From positions 1-64,000 of the forward strand of contig NZ_SSOB01000019.1 of NCBI RefSeq assembly GCF_004801405.1: a DNA stretch of 64,000 nt, written 5' to 3'. The DNA is from Cohnella fermenti. GTDB taxonomy: Bacteria > Bacillota > Bacilli > Paenibacillales > Paenibacillaceae. The translations under genes were made by a program, and so were the position numbers. Below, piece by piece: positions 33,428-42,451 of this stretch. Within the stretch, counting starts at the first letter, position 1, and each line of letters opens with the position of its first letter. A model generated the notes under the pieces. The model saw only the letters and a list, made by a program, of their open reading frames with translations, ran no database searches and had not been told where the DNA came from.

Positions 33428-34327
33428 TTGGACCTTACCACCCTTAAGAGCTTTATGGAAGTTGCGCGCTGCCAGAGCTTCACCAAAGCGGCAGAGAATC
33501 TGGGCTACGTCCAGTCCAGCGTAACGACCCACATCCAGAAGCTTGAGCAGGAATACGGCGTCATCCTGTTCGAGCGCTACGGCCGGATCATGCGGCTCAC
33601 GTCGGCGGGCGAGTACCTTCACCAGGTGTTCGCGCAGATTCTGACGCTGTACGAGGATTCGAAGCTGATGATCTCCCGGCAGGTGAGCGGCAATCTGAAC
33701 ATCGGCACGATCGAATCGATGATCGCCTACTTCCTCCCTCCCGTGTTCATGCACTTCCGCCAAGCATTCCCGCAGGTGAGCCTGAACGTTCAAGCGCTGC
33801 ACGAGCAGGAGATTCTGCAGCGGGTGCGCGCCGGGGAGATCGACGCCGGCATCATCCTCGACCGCATGGTCGTGGACGACGACATCGAGACGCTGCCGAT
33901 TCGCGAGGAGCCGCTTGTCCTGTTCGCCGAGCCGGCGCATCCGCTGTGCGGGCAGGTGCGGATCACGATGGACGACCTGAACGGGCAGAGCTACGTCGCC
34001 ACCGAGCAGACGTGCACCTACCGCAACGCGTTCGAGCGCCTGCTCTCGAGCAACGCGGTCGGCTACCGCATCCAGCACGAATTCGAGAGCCTCGAGGCGA
34101 TCAAGCGCTTCGTCGGCTACGGCCTCGGGGTCGGCCTGCTGCCGCGCATCGCGGTGGAACGCGAGCTTGCGGAAGGGAGGCTCGTCGAGCTTCCGTTCGC
34201 TCATTCGGACATTGTTTTCTACACGCAGATTGTGCTGCACCGCAAGAAGTGGAAAAACCCGGCGATCCGGCACCTGATGGAGCTGCTCGAGCAAGCCGCG
34301 GCAACGGAAGAGAGGTTGGCCCTGTAG
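33428..34327 (+). CDS. LysR family transcriptional regulator
   Basis: A 299-residue LysR regulator. The N-terminal winged helix (TLKSFMEVARCQSFTKAAENL, then VQSSVTTHIQKLEQEYGV) is followed by a two-lobed periplasmic-binding-like effector domain (IGTIESMIAYFLPPVFMHFR and GVGLLPRIAVERELAEGRL). The start is TTG at 33428 with a weak GGGATG upstream. The target is unknown; the nearest divergent or co-directional genes give no clear hint. It converges on the glycosyltransferase operon. Confidence 0.9.
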   Translation: MDLTTLKSFMEVARCQSFTKAAENLGYVQSSVTTHIQKLEQEYGVILFERYGRIMRLTSAGEYLHQVFAQILTLYEDSKLMISRQVSGNLNIGTIESMIAYFLPPVFMHFRQAFPQVSLNVQALHEQEILQRVRAGEIDAGIILDRMVVDDDIETLPIREEPLVLFAEPAHPLCGQVRITMDDLNGQSYVATEQTCTYRNAFERLLSSNAVGYRIQHEFESLEAIKRFVGYGLGVGLLPRIAVERELAEGRLVELPFAHSDIVFYTQIVLHRKKWKNPAIRHLMELLEQAAATEERLAL

Positions 34328-34351
34328 CTTATCGCTTCAGGACCAACCTCT
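34311..34351. terminator. Bidirectional hairpin between the LysR and glycosyltransferase genes
   Basis: AGAGGTTGG and CCTG arms pair with CAGG and CCAACCTCT across a 13-base loop, with one mismatch. The hairpin starts within the last codons of the LysR gene and lies just past the stop of the convergent glycosyltransferase gene. Confidence 0.55.
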
Positions 34352-34365
34352 CTGTTGTATGCGCG

Positions 34366-35376
34366 TCAGCGGCGCGATGCCGCAAGCTCGGGATCGCCGC
34401 TTGGCGAGGAAGGCGGGAACGGCTCGGCGTGCGACGGCTGCTCGAAGTTAAGCTTGTCCGCCACCAGATAGAGCGGCCGGCGCTTCGCCTCTTCGTATGT
34501 GCGGCCGATGTATTCGCCGAGAATGCCGAGCAGCGACAGCGTGATGCCGTGGAACAGCAGGCTGATGACGATCATCGACGTCCAGCCCTGCAGCGTCGTG
34601 TCCGTGAACAGCCGCTGATAGATGACGACAAGCAGGTAGATGAAGCCGACCGCGGACATGACGAACCCGAGAATGCCCGCGATCTTGAGCGGCTTCGTCG
34701 AAAAGGACGTGATCGCGTCGAGCGACAGCCGGACCATCTTGCGAAGCGGGTACTTCGTCTCTCCCGCGAACCGCTCCTCCCGCACATACTCCAGCGCCGT
34801 CTGGCGGAAGCCGGCCCAACTGACCATCCCGCGAATGAAGCGGCTCTGCTCCCTCATGCTGCTTAGGGCGTCGCACACCTTGCGGTCCATGAGCCGGAAG
34901 TCGCCCGTATCGACGGGAATGCTCACCGAGGTCATCGAGCGAAGCAGCCGGTAGAAAACGGCGGCGGTCAGCTTCTTGAACAGGGATTCGCCCTTGCGCA
35001 CCACGCGTTGGCCGTAGATGACGTCATATCCTTCGCGCCACTTGGCGATCATCTCCGGGATGAGCTCCGGCGGGTCCTGCAGATCGGCATCGATCAGGAC
35101 GACCACTCTTCCCGAGGCGTAGTCCATGCCCGCGGTAACCGCGATCTGGTGGCCAAAGTTGCGGGAGAAGTCGAGCATCTTGACGCGCTTGTCCCCTTCC
35201 CCGATTCTGCGGACGAGCTTCGCCGTGTTGTCGCGGCTTCCGTCGTTGACGAAGACGAGCTCATACGTCTCCCCAATCGGCGCAAGCGCCTCGGTCAGCC
35301 TGCGAAATGTCGTCTCGATAACCTCTTCCTCGTTATACATCGGTATGACGACCGATAGAAACACGGGTCCGTTCAT
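34366..35376 (-). CDS. Family 2 glycosyltransferase (polyprenyl-phosphate sugar synthase-like)
   Basis: A 336-residue GT2 enzyme of the DPM1/GtrB type. The catalytic domain carries SVVIPMYNEEEVIE near residue 8, VFVNDGSRDNT near 40 and IDADLQDPPELIPEM near 92. Two C-terminal membrane segments follow (~235-255 and ~270-290). It probably transfers a hexose from a nucleotide sugar to undecaprenyl phosphate. The ATG at 35376 follows AAGGAGA. It is 54 bases downstream of the PMT-type gene, so it most likely supplies that enzyme with its lipid-linked sugar donor. Confidence 0.9.
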   Translation of the reverse strand: MNGPVFLSVVIPMYNEEEVIETTFRRLTEALAPIGETYELVFVNDGSRDNTAKLVRRIGEGDKRVKMLDFSRNFGHQIAVTAGMDYASGRVVVLIDADLQDPPELIPEMIAKWREGYDVIYGQRVVRKGESLFKKLTAAVFYRLLRSMTSVSIPVDTGDFRLMDRKVCDALSSMREQSRFIRGMVSWAGFRQTALEYVREERFAGETKYPLRKMVRLSLDAITSFSTKPLKIAGILGFVMSAVGFIYLLVVIYQRLFTDTTLQGWTSMIVISLLFHGITLSLLGILGEYIGRTYEEAKRRPLYLVADKLNFEQPSHAEPFPPSSPSGDPELAASRR

Positions 35377-35430
35377 GCTCGTTCTCCTTCGCAGGTTCAG
35401 GTTGTTCAAATTTGTTCCGGGTCGTTCCAA

Positions 35431-37227
35431 TTAGAAGCCCCAACTGTCCAGCCAACGAATTCCGAAGTTCATCCATTCCCGGCTGATCGTAAGCCCCGTG
35501 TAGATCGGGTAGAACCAGACGAGCAGAACGGCCGCCCCCGTCAGGGTCAAGGCGGAGAACGCCTTGCCGAAGCGCGGCCACTCCTCCTCGAAGAAGCGCA
35601 AGATCCACACGATGGACAGGATCAGCAGCGGCACCATCGGGAAGTAGTGATACAGGAAGGTGATGCTTCGCGGCGACACCATCCACGGCACGTAGAACGA
35701 CAGGTACATGACGGCGATAACGAGCACGATCCGGCTGCGCCTCATCGCCCCGATAAACCAGGAAGCGAGCAGCGCGGCCAGCCCTCCCCACCAGACGAGC
35801 GGATTGCCGATCGCGGCGATGCTCTGCGCATCCCCCGTCGCCAGGTCCTTCCCGCCGTAATACCATACGGGGCGCAGCATAAGCGGCCAGGTGTACCACT
35901 TGGAGGAGTACGGATGCTTCTCCTTGACCCCTTTGTGGTAATCATACATGTTTTTCTGATATTGCCACAAATCCTTGATGCCGTCGTCGGCCTTGGTCGC
36001 CTGAAGGAATTGCGTATAGGACGCGATGTACGTGCCGACGGGAATCGCGACGAACAGAACGAGGCACGCCAGCAGCGTCAGAACGACCCGCTTCGCATAG
36101 CCGCGGTCCCCGTTCTCCCTCGCTTCCTTCGCCCTGCGGTACAGGTACCAGAAGAACAGGATGGCAAGGCCCGCTCCCCCGTACAGATAATTCCACTTCA
36201 CCGAGGCGGCGCAGCCGAAGAAGAAGCCGGACAGGCCCAGGTAGAGGAAGCTCTTGCCGAAGCCGCCGTTCCTCCACTTGGTCTCGCCGTACAGATACAT
36301 GAAGTAGTACATCAAGATCGTGAAGGTAACGCCGAAAATATCCACGTTGGCCATACGGGAATGTACGAGGTGGAAGCCCTCGAAGAGCAGCAGCAGGGTG
36401 CCCATGAACGCGTAGCGCGTCCGCTTGAACATGCCTCTTACCGCCATATAGAATACGGGCACCATAATTGTTCCGCCCACCGCCGCCATGAAGCGCCAGC
36501 CGTACGGCGTCATGCCGAACAGCTCGACCCCGATCGAGAGAATGACCTTGCCGAGCGGCGGATGCGTGTTCTCGTACGGCTCCATTCGCTCGATGAATTC
36601 GTAAGCGGTGCGCCCGTGGTAAATCTCGTCGAAGTACATGCTGTTGCGGTAATCCGGGCGGTACGGAGCTTCGTCCTGCTCGTCGAATACGAGCGCCCCG
36701 CTGCCTTCCGTCAGAGAACCCTTCTTGTCGTTGTCCTCAACCGACGCGATCGGCAGCGGCGAGCCTCCGCCCGGCGCGAAGAACGCCGCCTCGTACATCC
36801 GGAAGCCGACCCTCGTGGCCGTATAGCGCATGTACCGCGCGTCCACCGTCTTGTCCTCCGACTTCCACGTGAATGCCCGGCTCACTTTATGTTCAATCTC
36901 CGCATAAGTCTGCCAGTTTATTCCGTCGATCGAATATTCCATCTTGCTGTCCCCCGTCGCTCCGGGGCCTTCGTACAGATTCAGCCTGGCGACCGTCTGC
37001 ACCTTGCCGAAGTCGACGGTGAAGCCGTCCCCGCTCGTTCCCGGCTTCCAGAACGTCTGCGGAGCGGACCGATTGCCCAGATCGTGAAACGAGGCAAGCG
37101 CGGATACCAGCGTCAATACAGCGATAAGAATCCAGTCTATGCGCCTCCAGCGGCGGCCGCTGCGCTCGTCGGAACCGTAGTTCCCCCATCCGATCGGCGC
37201 CGACCGATCGTCCCATCTTCCTTCCAT
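35431..37227 (-). CDS. PMT-type phospholipid-carrier-dependent glycosyltransferase with discoidin-like insert
   Basis: A 598-residue membrane enzyme of the protein O-mannosyltransferase family. After the first membrane segment (~35-52) comes an extracellular insert of about 110 residues resembling an F5/8-type C (discoidin) domain (DFGKVQTVARLNLYEG, YSIDGINWQTYAE, DARYMRYTATR). Then come the family's Asp-Glu motif YFDEIYHGRTAYEF, THPPLGK and about ten further membrane segments. It probably moves a sugar from a polyprenyl carrier to exported proteins. The ATG at 37227 follows AGGAAGGCGAGGA. It forms an operon with the GT2 gene. Confidence 0.88.
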   Translation of the reverse strand: MEGRWDDRSAPIGWGNYGSDERSGRRWRRIDWILIAVLTLVSALASFHDLGNRSAPQTFWKPGTSGDGFTVDFGKVQTVARLNLYEGPGATGDSKMEYSIDGINWQTYAEIEHKVSRAFTWKSEDKTVDARYMRYTATRVGFRMYEAAFFAPGGGSPLPIASVEDNDKKGSLTEGSGALVFDEQDEAPYRPDYRNSMYFDEIYHGRTAYEFIERMEPYENTHPPLGKVILSIGVELFGMTPYGWRFMAAVGGTIMVPVFYMAVRGMFKRTRYAFMGTLLLLFEGFHLVHSRMANVDIFGVTFTILMYYFMYLYGETKWRNGGFGKSFLYLGLSGFFFGCAASVKWNYLYGGAGLAILFFWYLYRRAKEARENGDRGYAKRVVLTLLACLVLFVAIPVGTYIASYTQFLQATKADDGIKDLWQYQKNMYDYHKGVKEKHPYSSKWYTWPLMLRPVWYYGGKDLATGDAQSIAAIGNPLVWWGGLAALLASWFIGAMRRSRIVLVIAVMYLSFYVPWMVSPRSITFLYHYFPMVPLLILSIVWILRFFEEEWPRFGKAFSALTLTGAAVLLVWFYPIYTGLTISREWMNFGIRWLDSWGF

Positions 37228-37400
37228 TCCCGTCCTCGCCTTCCTAAACAGTCTGTTCCTATTGTAGTCGAAACGGTACTTGGCGGAAAGTCCCAGAGAA
37301 CCTTCGGGTTCATTCCCCGAAACGGCGGGTAATGAGCAGTAGCCACCCATCCTCTCCAAGGCGGAGAGGGTGTATCCCATCCCGAAGGGAGGAGATCCCG

Positions 37401-37658
37401 ATGTGGGGACTGCTGCTCAGCATTCTGATGGCGATCCTGATCGGTATTATCGGCGATGCGCTCGTCGGAGCCCAGATGCCGGGAGGCGTGTTCGGTTCCA
37501 TGATCGCAGGCTTCGCCGGGGCTTGGCTGGGCGCTCTGATGCTAGGCTCCTGGGGGCCGATCATCGCCGGATTCCCGATCGTTCCGTCCATCATCGGCGC
37601 GGCGTTGTTCGTCTTCCTGATGGGGCTGCTCGGCCAGGCGCTCCGCAAGTCCGCTTAG
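37401..37658 (+). CDS. GlsB/YeaQ/YmgE-family small membrane protein
   Basis: An 85-residue protein with three hydrophobic segments (MWGLLLSILMAILIGIIGDAL, a glycine-rich middle SMIAGFAGAWLGALML, and a C-terminal LFVFLMGLLGQAL). It belongs to the transglycosylase-associated/GlsB group, usually stress-induced. AAGGGAGGAG precedes the ATG. It is divergent from the PMT gene and 64 bases before the YtxH gene. Confidence 0.85.
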   Translation: MWGLLLSILMAILIGIIGDALVGAQMPGGVFGSMIAGFAGAWLGALMLGSWGPIIAGFPIVPSIIGAALFVFLMGLLGQALRKSA

Positions 37659-37722
37659 TCGCACAACCGTTTAGTCGCAGGAATGTTCGAATCAACCAAT
37701 TTTATGAAGGAGGATGAGGTTC

Positions 37723-38091
37723 ATGTCCAATGTGAAAAGCACGGTTAAAGGTGTCGTTATCGGGGGAGCGCTCGGAGCCGCAGCCGCTCTGCTGCTCGCT
37801 CCCAAGTCCGGCCAGGAGCTTCGCAAGGATATCCGATCCAAGTATAAGGAAGCCTCCGACCGCACGTCGAAGTGGGCGTCCGAAGCCGGCGCCAAGACGA
37901 AGGAGGTCGCGTCGCAGGTCGGCCAGCACGCTTCCGAGATAGTCGACAAGACGCTCTCGATCGTGCGCACCGCCAAGTCCGAAGCCGCGGATGCGGCCGG
38001 CGCCGTCAAGCAGGAGATCGCTTCGGCCGCCCGCTCCGGCTCGTTGTCGGACGGGGAACGGGAGCTCGGACGAGCACAGGCCCGGGAATAG
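37723..38091 (+). CDS. YtxH domain-containing protein
   Basis: A 122-residue protein. A short glycine/alanine membrane-spanning segment (GVVIGGALGAAAALLLAP) is followed by the YtxH motif KSGQELRKDIRSKYKEASDR and a long charged Ala/Lys/Ser helix with LEA-like character. The family is general-stress related in B. subtilis. AAGGAGG precedes the ATG at 37723; an ATG nine bases earlier abuts the binding site and is unlikely. Confidence 0.85.
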   Translation: MSNVKSTVKGVVIGGALGAAAALLLAPKSGQELRKDIRSKYKEASDRTSKWASEAGAKTKEVASQVGQHASEIVDKTLSIVRTAKSEAADAAGAVKQEIASAARSGSLSDGERELGRAQARE

Positions 38092-38172
38092 ACCGGACCG
38101 ACCGATGCTCGGGCCTCGATCCAGGGCTTGGGGCTTGGGGCTTGCAGCCGGCGCGGCTCAATATGATGTCCA

Positions 38173-38222
38173 ATCGCAAGCAAGGGGCTGTCCCGTCAAC
38201 CGGGCAGCCCCTTGCTTGCGAT
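38173..38222. terminator. Very strong palindromic hairpin after the YtxH gene
   Basis: An 18-bp perfect stem (ATCGCAAGCAAGGGGCTG pairs with its complement at 38205-38222) is extended inward by CCCG/CGGG around a TCAA loop with one bulged T. There is no T-run on either side. It lies 80 bases after the YtxH stop and may terminate transcription or stabilise a transcript end. Confidence 0.5.
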
Positions 38223-38298
38223 AGAAGCGAGACGGAGGGGCTCGATTGGATTCGCGATAACGGGGGGCTGTTTCCATATTATGGTGATTGCATGGACG

Positions 38299-38400
38299 CT
38301 ATCCCCCTTCTGGGCGCTTATGTCTCTTCTCCCCGCGGCTCAGGAACCTCCCTCTCCTGAGTGAGCGGGAGAGGAGACATAATGCCGCCAGAGCGGATAG
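38299..38400. repeat. MITE-like repeat, copy E
   Basis: The clearest copy. A left arm of 46 bases beginning CTATCCCCCTTCTGG and ending GGCTCAGG, and a right arm that is its near inverse (CCTGAGTGAGCGGGAGAGG through CATAATGCCG to CGGATAG), are separated by only 11 bases. A CCATATTATGG palindrome lies just outside the left arm. The rest of 38092-38512 holds only the hairpin at 38173 and no gene. Confidence 0.75.
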
Positions 38401-38512
38401 AACGCGGAGGATGAGATGGCCTCAAAACCTACAGATTGCCTGCATCGGCGTCGATATGAATAAAGACGACATCATGACTTGGCAGAGATCCCGGAGCTGA
38501 CGGAGAGGATAG

Positions 38513-41500
38513 GTGCGGCGGATGGCTGTACGCGCTTGGCAGGTTGTTGCTTTACTTCTGATCGTTTGCTTGGGGATGCCGGTTCTGGCGCCCGGAGCGG
38601 TCGCAGCGGACGAGACGGCGGCGGACTCGCGGCTTGCGGCGTATTGGCCGATGGACGAAGGCACGGGAACAACGGCGGCGGACGCTTCCGGGAACGGGAA
38701 CGACGGGATGCTGAGCGCCGGAATTCCGTCCTGGAGCGAGCCCTATATCGGCTCTTCCAGCCTAAGACTGGGCACGGCCGAGGAACGGATGGTCGTACCC
38801 GAGCCGGCCAGCCTTCACGCGCTCAGCGGGACAAACCGGCTGACGATCGCATTCTGGATAAAGTACGGCTCGGACAGCGCTTATCAGCAGTTGTTCGGCA
38901 TGTCGGACTTCTCGGTGCACGTGACGGAGGACGGCTGGCTGCAGCTCCGATACGGCGGCGACGAGTTCCTGACTCCTCCTCTTCTGTCGCCGGACGAATG
39001 GCATCATGTCGCCATCCGGATCGACGGCGCCGCCGTGGACTTCGTGGCGGACGGCCGGATCGGCGCATCGTATTCCTTCTCCGATCCCGACTATCTCTTC
39101 AAGCTGCAAGGCGACTTCAGCTTCGGCAATATCTACGACACCTCCCCGAGACTTCTCTATTACGACGACTTCCGCATCTATGACGAGCCGCTCTCCGATG
39201 AGGAGATCGCTTCGCTCGCAGCGATGTTCAATTCCGAATCGGAGCCCCCGTCCGCTCCAGTGCTGTCGGCGATGGGGATGAATCAGACGGTCGCGAACCT
39301 TCAGTGGACCGCATCGGTCGACAACGACCGCATTCGGGAGTACGAAGTCTATCAGGACGGTCTTTATATCGCGAGCACAACGGAGACGCACTTCACGCGG
39401 CGGGGACTCGAAGCCGGACGTCTGTACTCCTGGCGCGTCAAGGCGATCGATCGATCCGGGAACTCGGCATTAAGCAACACGATTCAGCTCAGAACCTCCT
39501 CTTCCTCGAACCATGATTTTTCCCCGCTTGGCATGAATTTGGCTTCCGTTGTCGATTGGTCCACCGACCTGCCGTTCGTCGACCTGTTCAAGACGGCCCG
39601 TCCCTGGAACAACTACGGCACGGATGAGCTCGACCTGGATGAGAACGGCTGGGTCAAGTCGCTGGAGGAAGGCCAGACGGCCGAGGCGGGTATGCTGATC
39701 GATCTGGGCGGGCATTATCCGGACGGCGAGTATACGATTCTGTACGACGGCGAAGGCGAGTTGAGCGTTCGCGAGGACTTCGGTCCGCGAATCGTCTCCC
39801 GCGAGTCGGGCAAGATCGTCATCGCGATCGATAATCCGGCCACCTCCCAGCTCGTCATGACGATCGAAGAGACGAATCCGGACAACTATATCCGCAACAT
39901 TCGGGTCATCATGCCGGGCTTCCTCGATACGTACGAGGAGCATCCGTTCAATCCGCTATTCCTCGAGCGGTTGAAGCCGTTCAAGACGCTTCGCTTCATG
40001 GACTGGATGCGAACGAACGAGAATGCGGCCGGCGACTGGGCGGAACGATCGACGATCGACAGCTACGTCCAATCGACCGAGCAAGGCGTGGCGGTCGAAT
40101 ATATGGTGATGCTCGCCAACGAGTTGCAGGCGGACCCTTGGTTCAACATGCCGACGCTGGCCGACGACAACTACATTCGGCAGTTCGCGACGTATGTGCG
40201 GGATCATCTCGATCCGAACCTGCACGCTTATATCGAATACTCGAACGAGGTGTGGAACGCGGGCTTCGATCAGTACTACTACGCGGAGGAGCAGGGCCGA
40301 CTGCTCGGTTATGCCGACAGCAGCAATTCCCGCTTCATGGGCCATCGTTCCCGCCAGATTTTCGACATCTGGGAGGATGTCTTCGGCGGCACCGACCGGC
40401 TCGTTCGCGTGATGGGCGGCTTCGCCTGGGATTATGCCTACGGCGCCGAGATATCGATGAAGCAGGACAATGCTTATGAGAAGACGGATGCGATCGCGAT
40501 CGCGCCTTACTTCGGAGGAGCCTACGGCAACGAAAAGGCCGAGTTCGCGAAGTCGGCCACACTGGACGAGATCTTCGCGGACATGCAGAGCGAGCTGGCT
40601 CTGTCCAAGCAAGCGACGATGCGTCTGAGCCAATACGCGACTTCGGTCGGCGTCGACCTGATCGCCTATGAAGGAGGCCAGCATCTCGCCGGCACGTACT
40701 ACGATGGACAGTGGTACCCGGATGACGACGAGCTGACGGCCCGCTTGATCGAGATCAACCGGGACCCGCGGATGAAGGATGCCTACCTGCAATACCTCGA
40801 CGACTGGAGAGAGGCGGGCGGCAAGCTGTTTGCGGCGTTCTCCTTCGTCGGCGGCTTCAGCAAGTGGGGCTCCTGGGGCGCTCTCGAGTACCTCGACCAG
40901 CCGGTGTCGGAAGCGCCGAAGTACGCCGCTCTGATGGAATGGATCGATGCCAATCCGAGCTGGTGGAACGTAGGCGGAGCTGCCGAGGGGACGAACCCGC
41001 CTTCCGGAGGCGATAATGGCGGCGAGGATGGCGATGGCGGCGATAATGGCGGCGTGGACGGAGGAAGCAACGGCGAGAGCGGAGGCGACAACGGCGGTGG
41101 CGGCAGTATCTCGGACGCCGACTCCGATGCCGATGCCGGTGCCGACGATTCGCACGTCTCCACGGACGGAATCATCGCGACGATCGTTAGCGACGAAGGC
41201 CTGACGACGATCGGATTGGACGAGGACAAGCTTCTAGCGTACCTTGAACAGACGGATGAGGAGCATCCGCAGTTCACTCTCTCGGCCGCTCCGGACAGCG
41301 GCGGCGTTCGCGTCGTGTTGAACGGTCGAATGCTTCGCGGCCTGGCCGATCGGCAGGCAATCTTGTATATTCGGGCCGCCGGGGCAACATGGACGCTGCC
41401 GGCGCAGCAGATCGACATCGCAGGCTTGTCCCGCAGCCTCGGGGCGGAGCTTGATCCGGAGGCGATCAACCTCGAGATTGAGATTGCCGAGCCGACGGAA

Positions 41501-42385
41501 GACGAGCGCCTCTCCGCTTCCCAGGCCGCCTCCCGCGAAGCGCTGACCTGGGCGATCACGCCGCTGAAGTTCGAAGTGCGAGCTTCTTACGATGGGCGCA
41601 CGACGGAGGCGGCCCGGTTGATCGGATATGCGGCGAGAACATTGGCGCTTCCCGACGGGCTCTCCCCGGACCAAGTCGCGACGGCGGCCTCGCTCGCGAA
41701 GGACGGTTCGCTCCGGCACGCTCCCTCCAGACTTGTGCGGATCGACGGAGCCTACCATCTGCAACTGAGCAGCATGGAGACCGGCTTGTTCGGAGGCATC
41801 GGAAAGCCGTCCGCCGACCGGGACTTCCGCGACATGAACGGCCATTGGGCGAACGCGATCGTACGCGACATGGCGGACCGGATGATCGTTCGCGGGACGG
41901 GAGACTCGACGTTCAGCCCGAACCGGCCGGTAACGCGAGCGGAATTCGCGGCAATGGCGGTGCGGGCGCTCGGCCTGTCGGCGGAAGAAGGAGCCCTCGT
42001 GTTCTCCGATGTGCCGACTTCTAGCGATTACCGGGCGGAGATTCAAGCCGCTGCTTCCTACGGCCTGATCAGCGGCTACGAAGACGGCCTCTATCGCCCG
42101 GCCGATCCGATTACCCGGGAGCAGGCGATGGCCATTCTGGACAAAGCGGCGATTCTCACCGGCTTGAGCGAACGTGTTGCGCCCGGCGAGAGCGGGGCGA
42201 CGCTCTCCTCCTTCCGCGATGCCGACGCCCTGTCCCCCTGGGCCGCAAGCGCAGCGGCACGCATCCTCCAAGCCGGCATCGTTGCCGGCAGAGGCGACGG
42301 CACGCTCGCTCCCCAGGCCGCGGTCAGCCGTGCCGAGACGGCCGCGATGCTCGCCCGGCTGTTGGAGCGATCGGAATTGATTTAA
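38513..42385 (+). CDS. Surface protein: LamG, FN3, glycosidase-like and SLH domains
   Basis: A 1290-residue secreted protein. A signal peptide (cleavage likely after AVAA near residue 31) is followed by a LamG/concanavalin-like domain (~38-240), a fibronectin type III domain (~245-330) and a large domain (~335-820) resembling a glycoside-hydrolase TIM barrel. Its YIEYSNEVWNAGF segment at ~572-584 recalls catalytic Glu neighbourhoods in clan A enzymes. After a Gly/Asp/Asn-rich linker (~829-880) and an unknown region come three S-layer homology repeats (near 1103, 1163, 1233). It is probably a cell-surface polysaccharide-binding or degrading protein. The GTG at 38513 has GGAG at 7 bases; an ATG 9 bases on is the alternative. 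Confidence 0.85.
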   Translation: MRRMAVRAWQVVALLLIVCLGMPVLAPGAVAADETAADSRLAAYWPMDEGTGTTAADASGNGNDGMLSAGIPSWSEPYIGSSSLRLGTAEERMVVPEPASLHALSGTNRLTIAFWIKYGSDSAYQQLFGMSDFSVHVTEDGWLQLRYGGDEFLTPPLLSPDEWHHVAIRIDGAAVDFVADGRIGASYSFSDPDYLFKLQGDFSFGNIYDTSPRLLYYDDFRIYDEPLSDEEIASLAAMFNSESEPPSAPVLSAMGMNQTVANLQWTASVDNDRIREYEVYQDGLYIASTTETHFTRRGLEAGRLYSWRVKAIDRSGNSALSNTIQLRTSSSSNHDFSPLGMNLASVVDWSTDLPFVDLFKTARPWNNYGTDELDLDENGWVKSLEEGQTAEAGMLIDLGGHYPDGEYTILYDGEGELSVREDFGPRIVSRESGKIVIAIDNPATSQLVMTIEETNPDNYIRNIRVIMPGFLDTYEEHPFNPLFLERLKPFKTLRFMDWMRTNENAAGDWAERSTIDSYVQSTEQGVAVEYMVMLANELQADPWFNMPTLADDNYIRQFATYVRDHLDPNLHAYIEYSNEVWNAGFDQYYYAEEQGRLLGYADSSNSRFMGHRSRQIFDIWEDVFGGTDRLVRVMGGFAWDYAYGAEISMKQDNAYEKTDAIAIAPYFGGAYGNEKAEFAKSATLDEIFADMQSELALSKQATMRLSQYATSVGVDLIAYEGGQHLAGTYYDGQWYPDDDELTARLIEINRDPRMKDAYLQYLDDWREAGGKLFAAFSFVGGFSKWGSWGALEYLDQPVSEAPKYAALMEWIDANPSWWNVGGAAEGTNPPSGGDNGGEDGDGGDNGGVDGGSNGESGGDNGGGGSISDADSDADAGADDSHVSTDGIIATIVSDEGLTTIGLDEDKLLAYLEQTDEEHPQFTLSAAPDSGGVRVVLNGRMLRGLADRQAILYIRAAGATWTLPAQQIDIAGLSRSLGAELDPEAINLEIEIAEPTEDERLSASQAASREALTWAITPLKFEVRASYDGRTTEAARLIGYAARTLALPDGLSPDQVATAASLAKDGSLRHAPSRLVRIDGAYHLQLSSMETGLFGGIGKPSADRDFRDMNGHWANAIVRDMADRMIVRGTGDSTFSPNRPVTRAEFAAMAVRALGLSAEEGALVFSDVPTSSDYRAEIQAAASYGLISGYEDGLYRPADPITREQAMAILDKAAILTGLSERVAPGESGATLSSFRDADALSPWAASAAARILQAGIVAGRGDGTLAPQAAVSRAETAAMLARLLERSELI

Positions 42386-42451
42386 GAACGGCAGCAATTC
42401 GATTAACCCGCCTTCAAGTGCTACACTAAGAAGGAACAGGAGGAATGCAAC

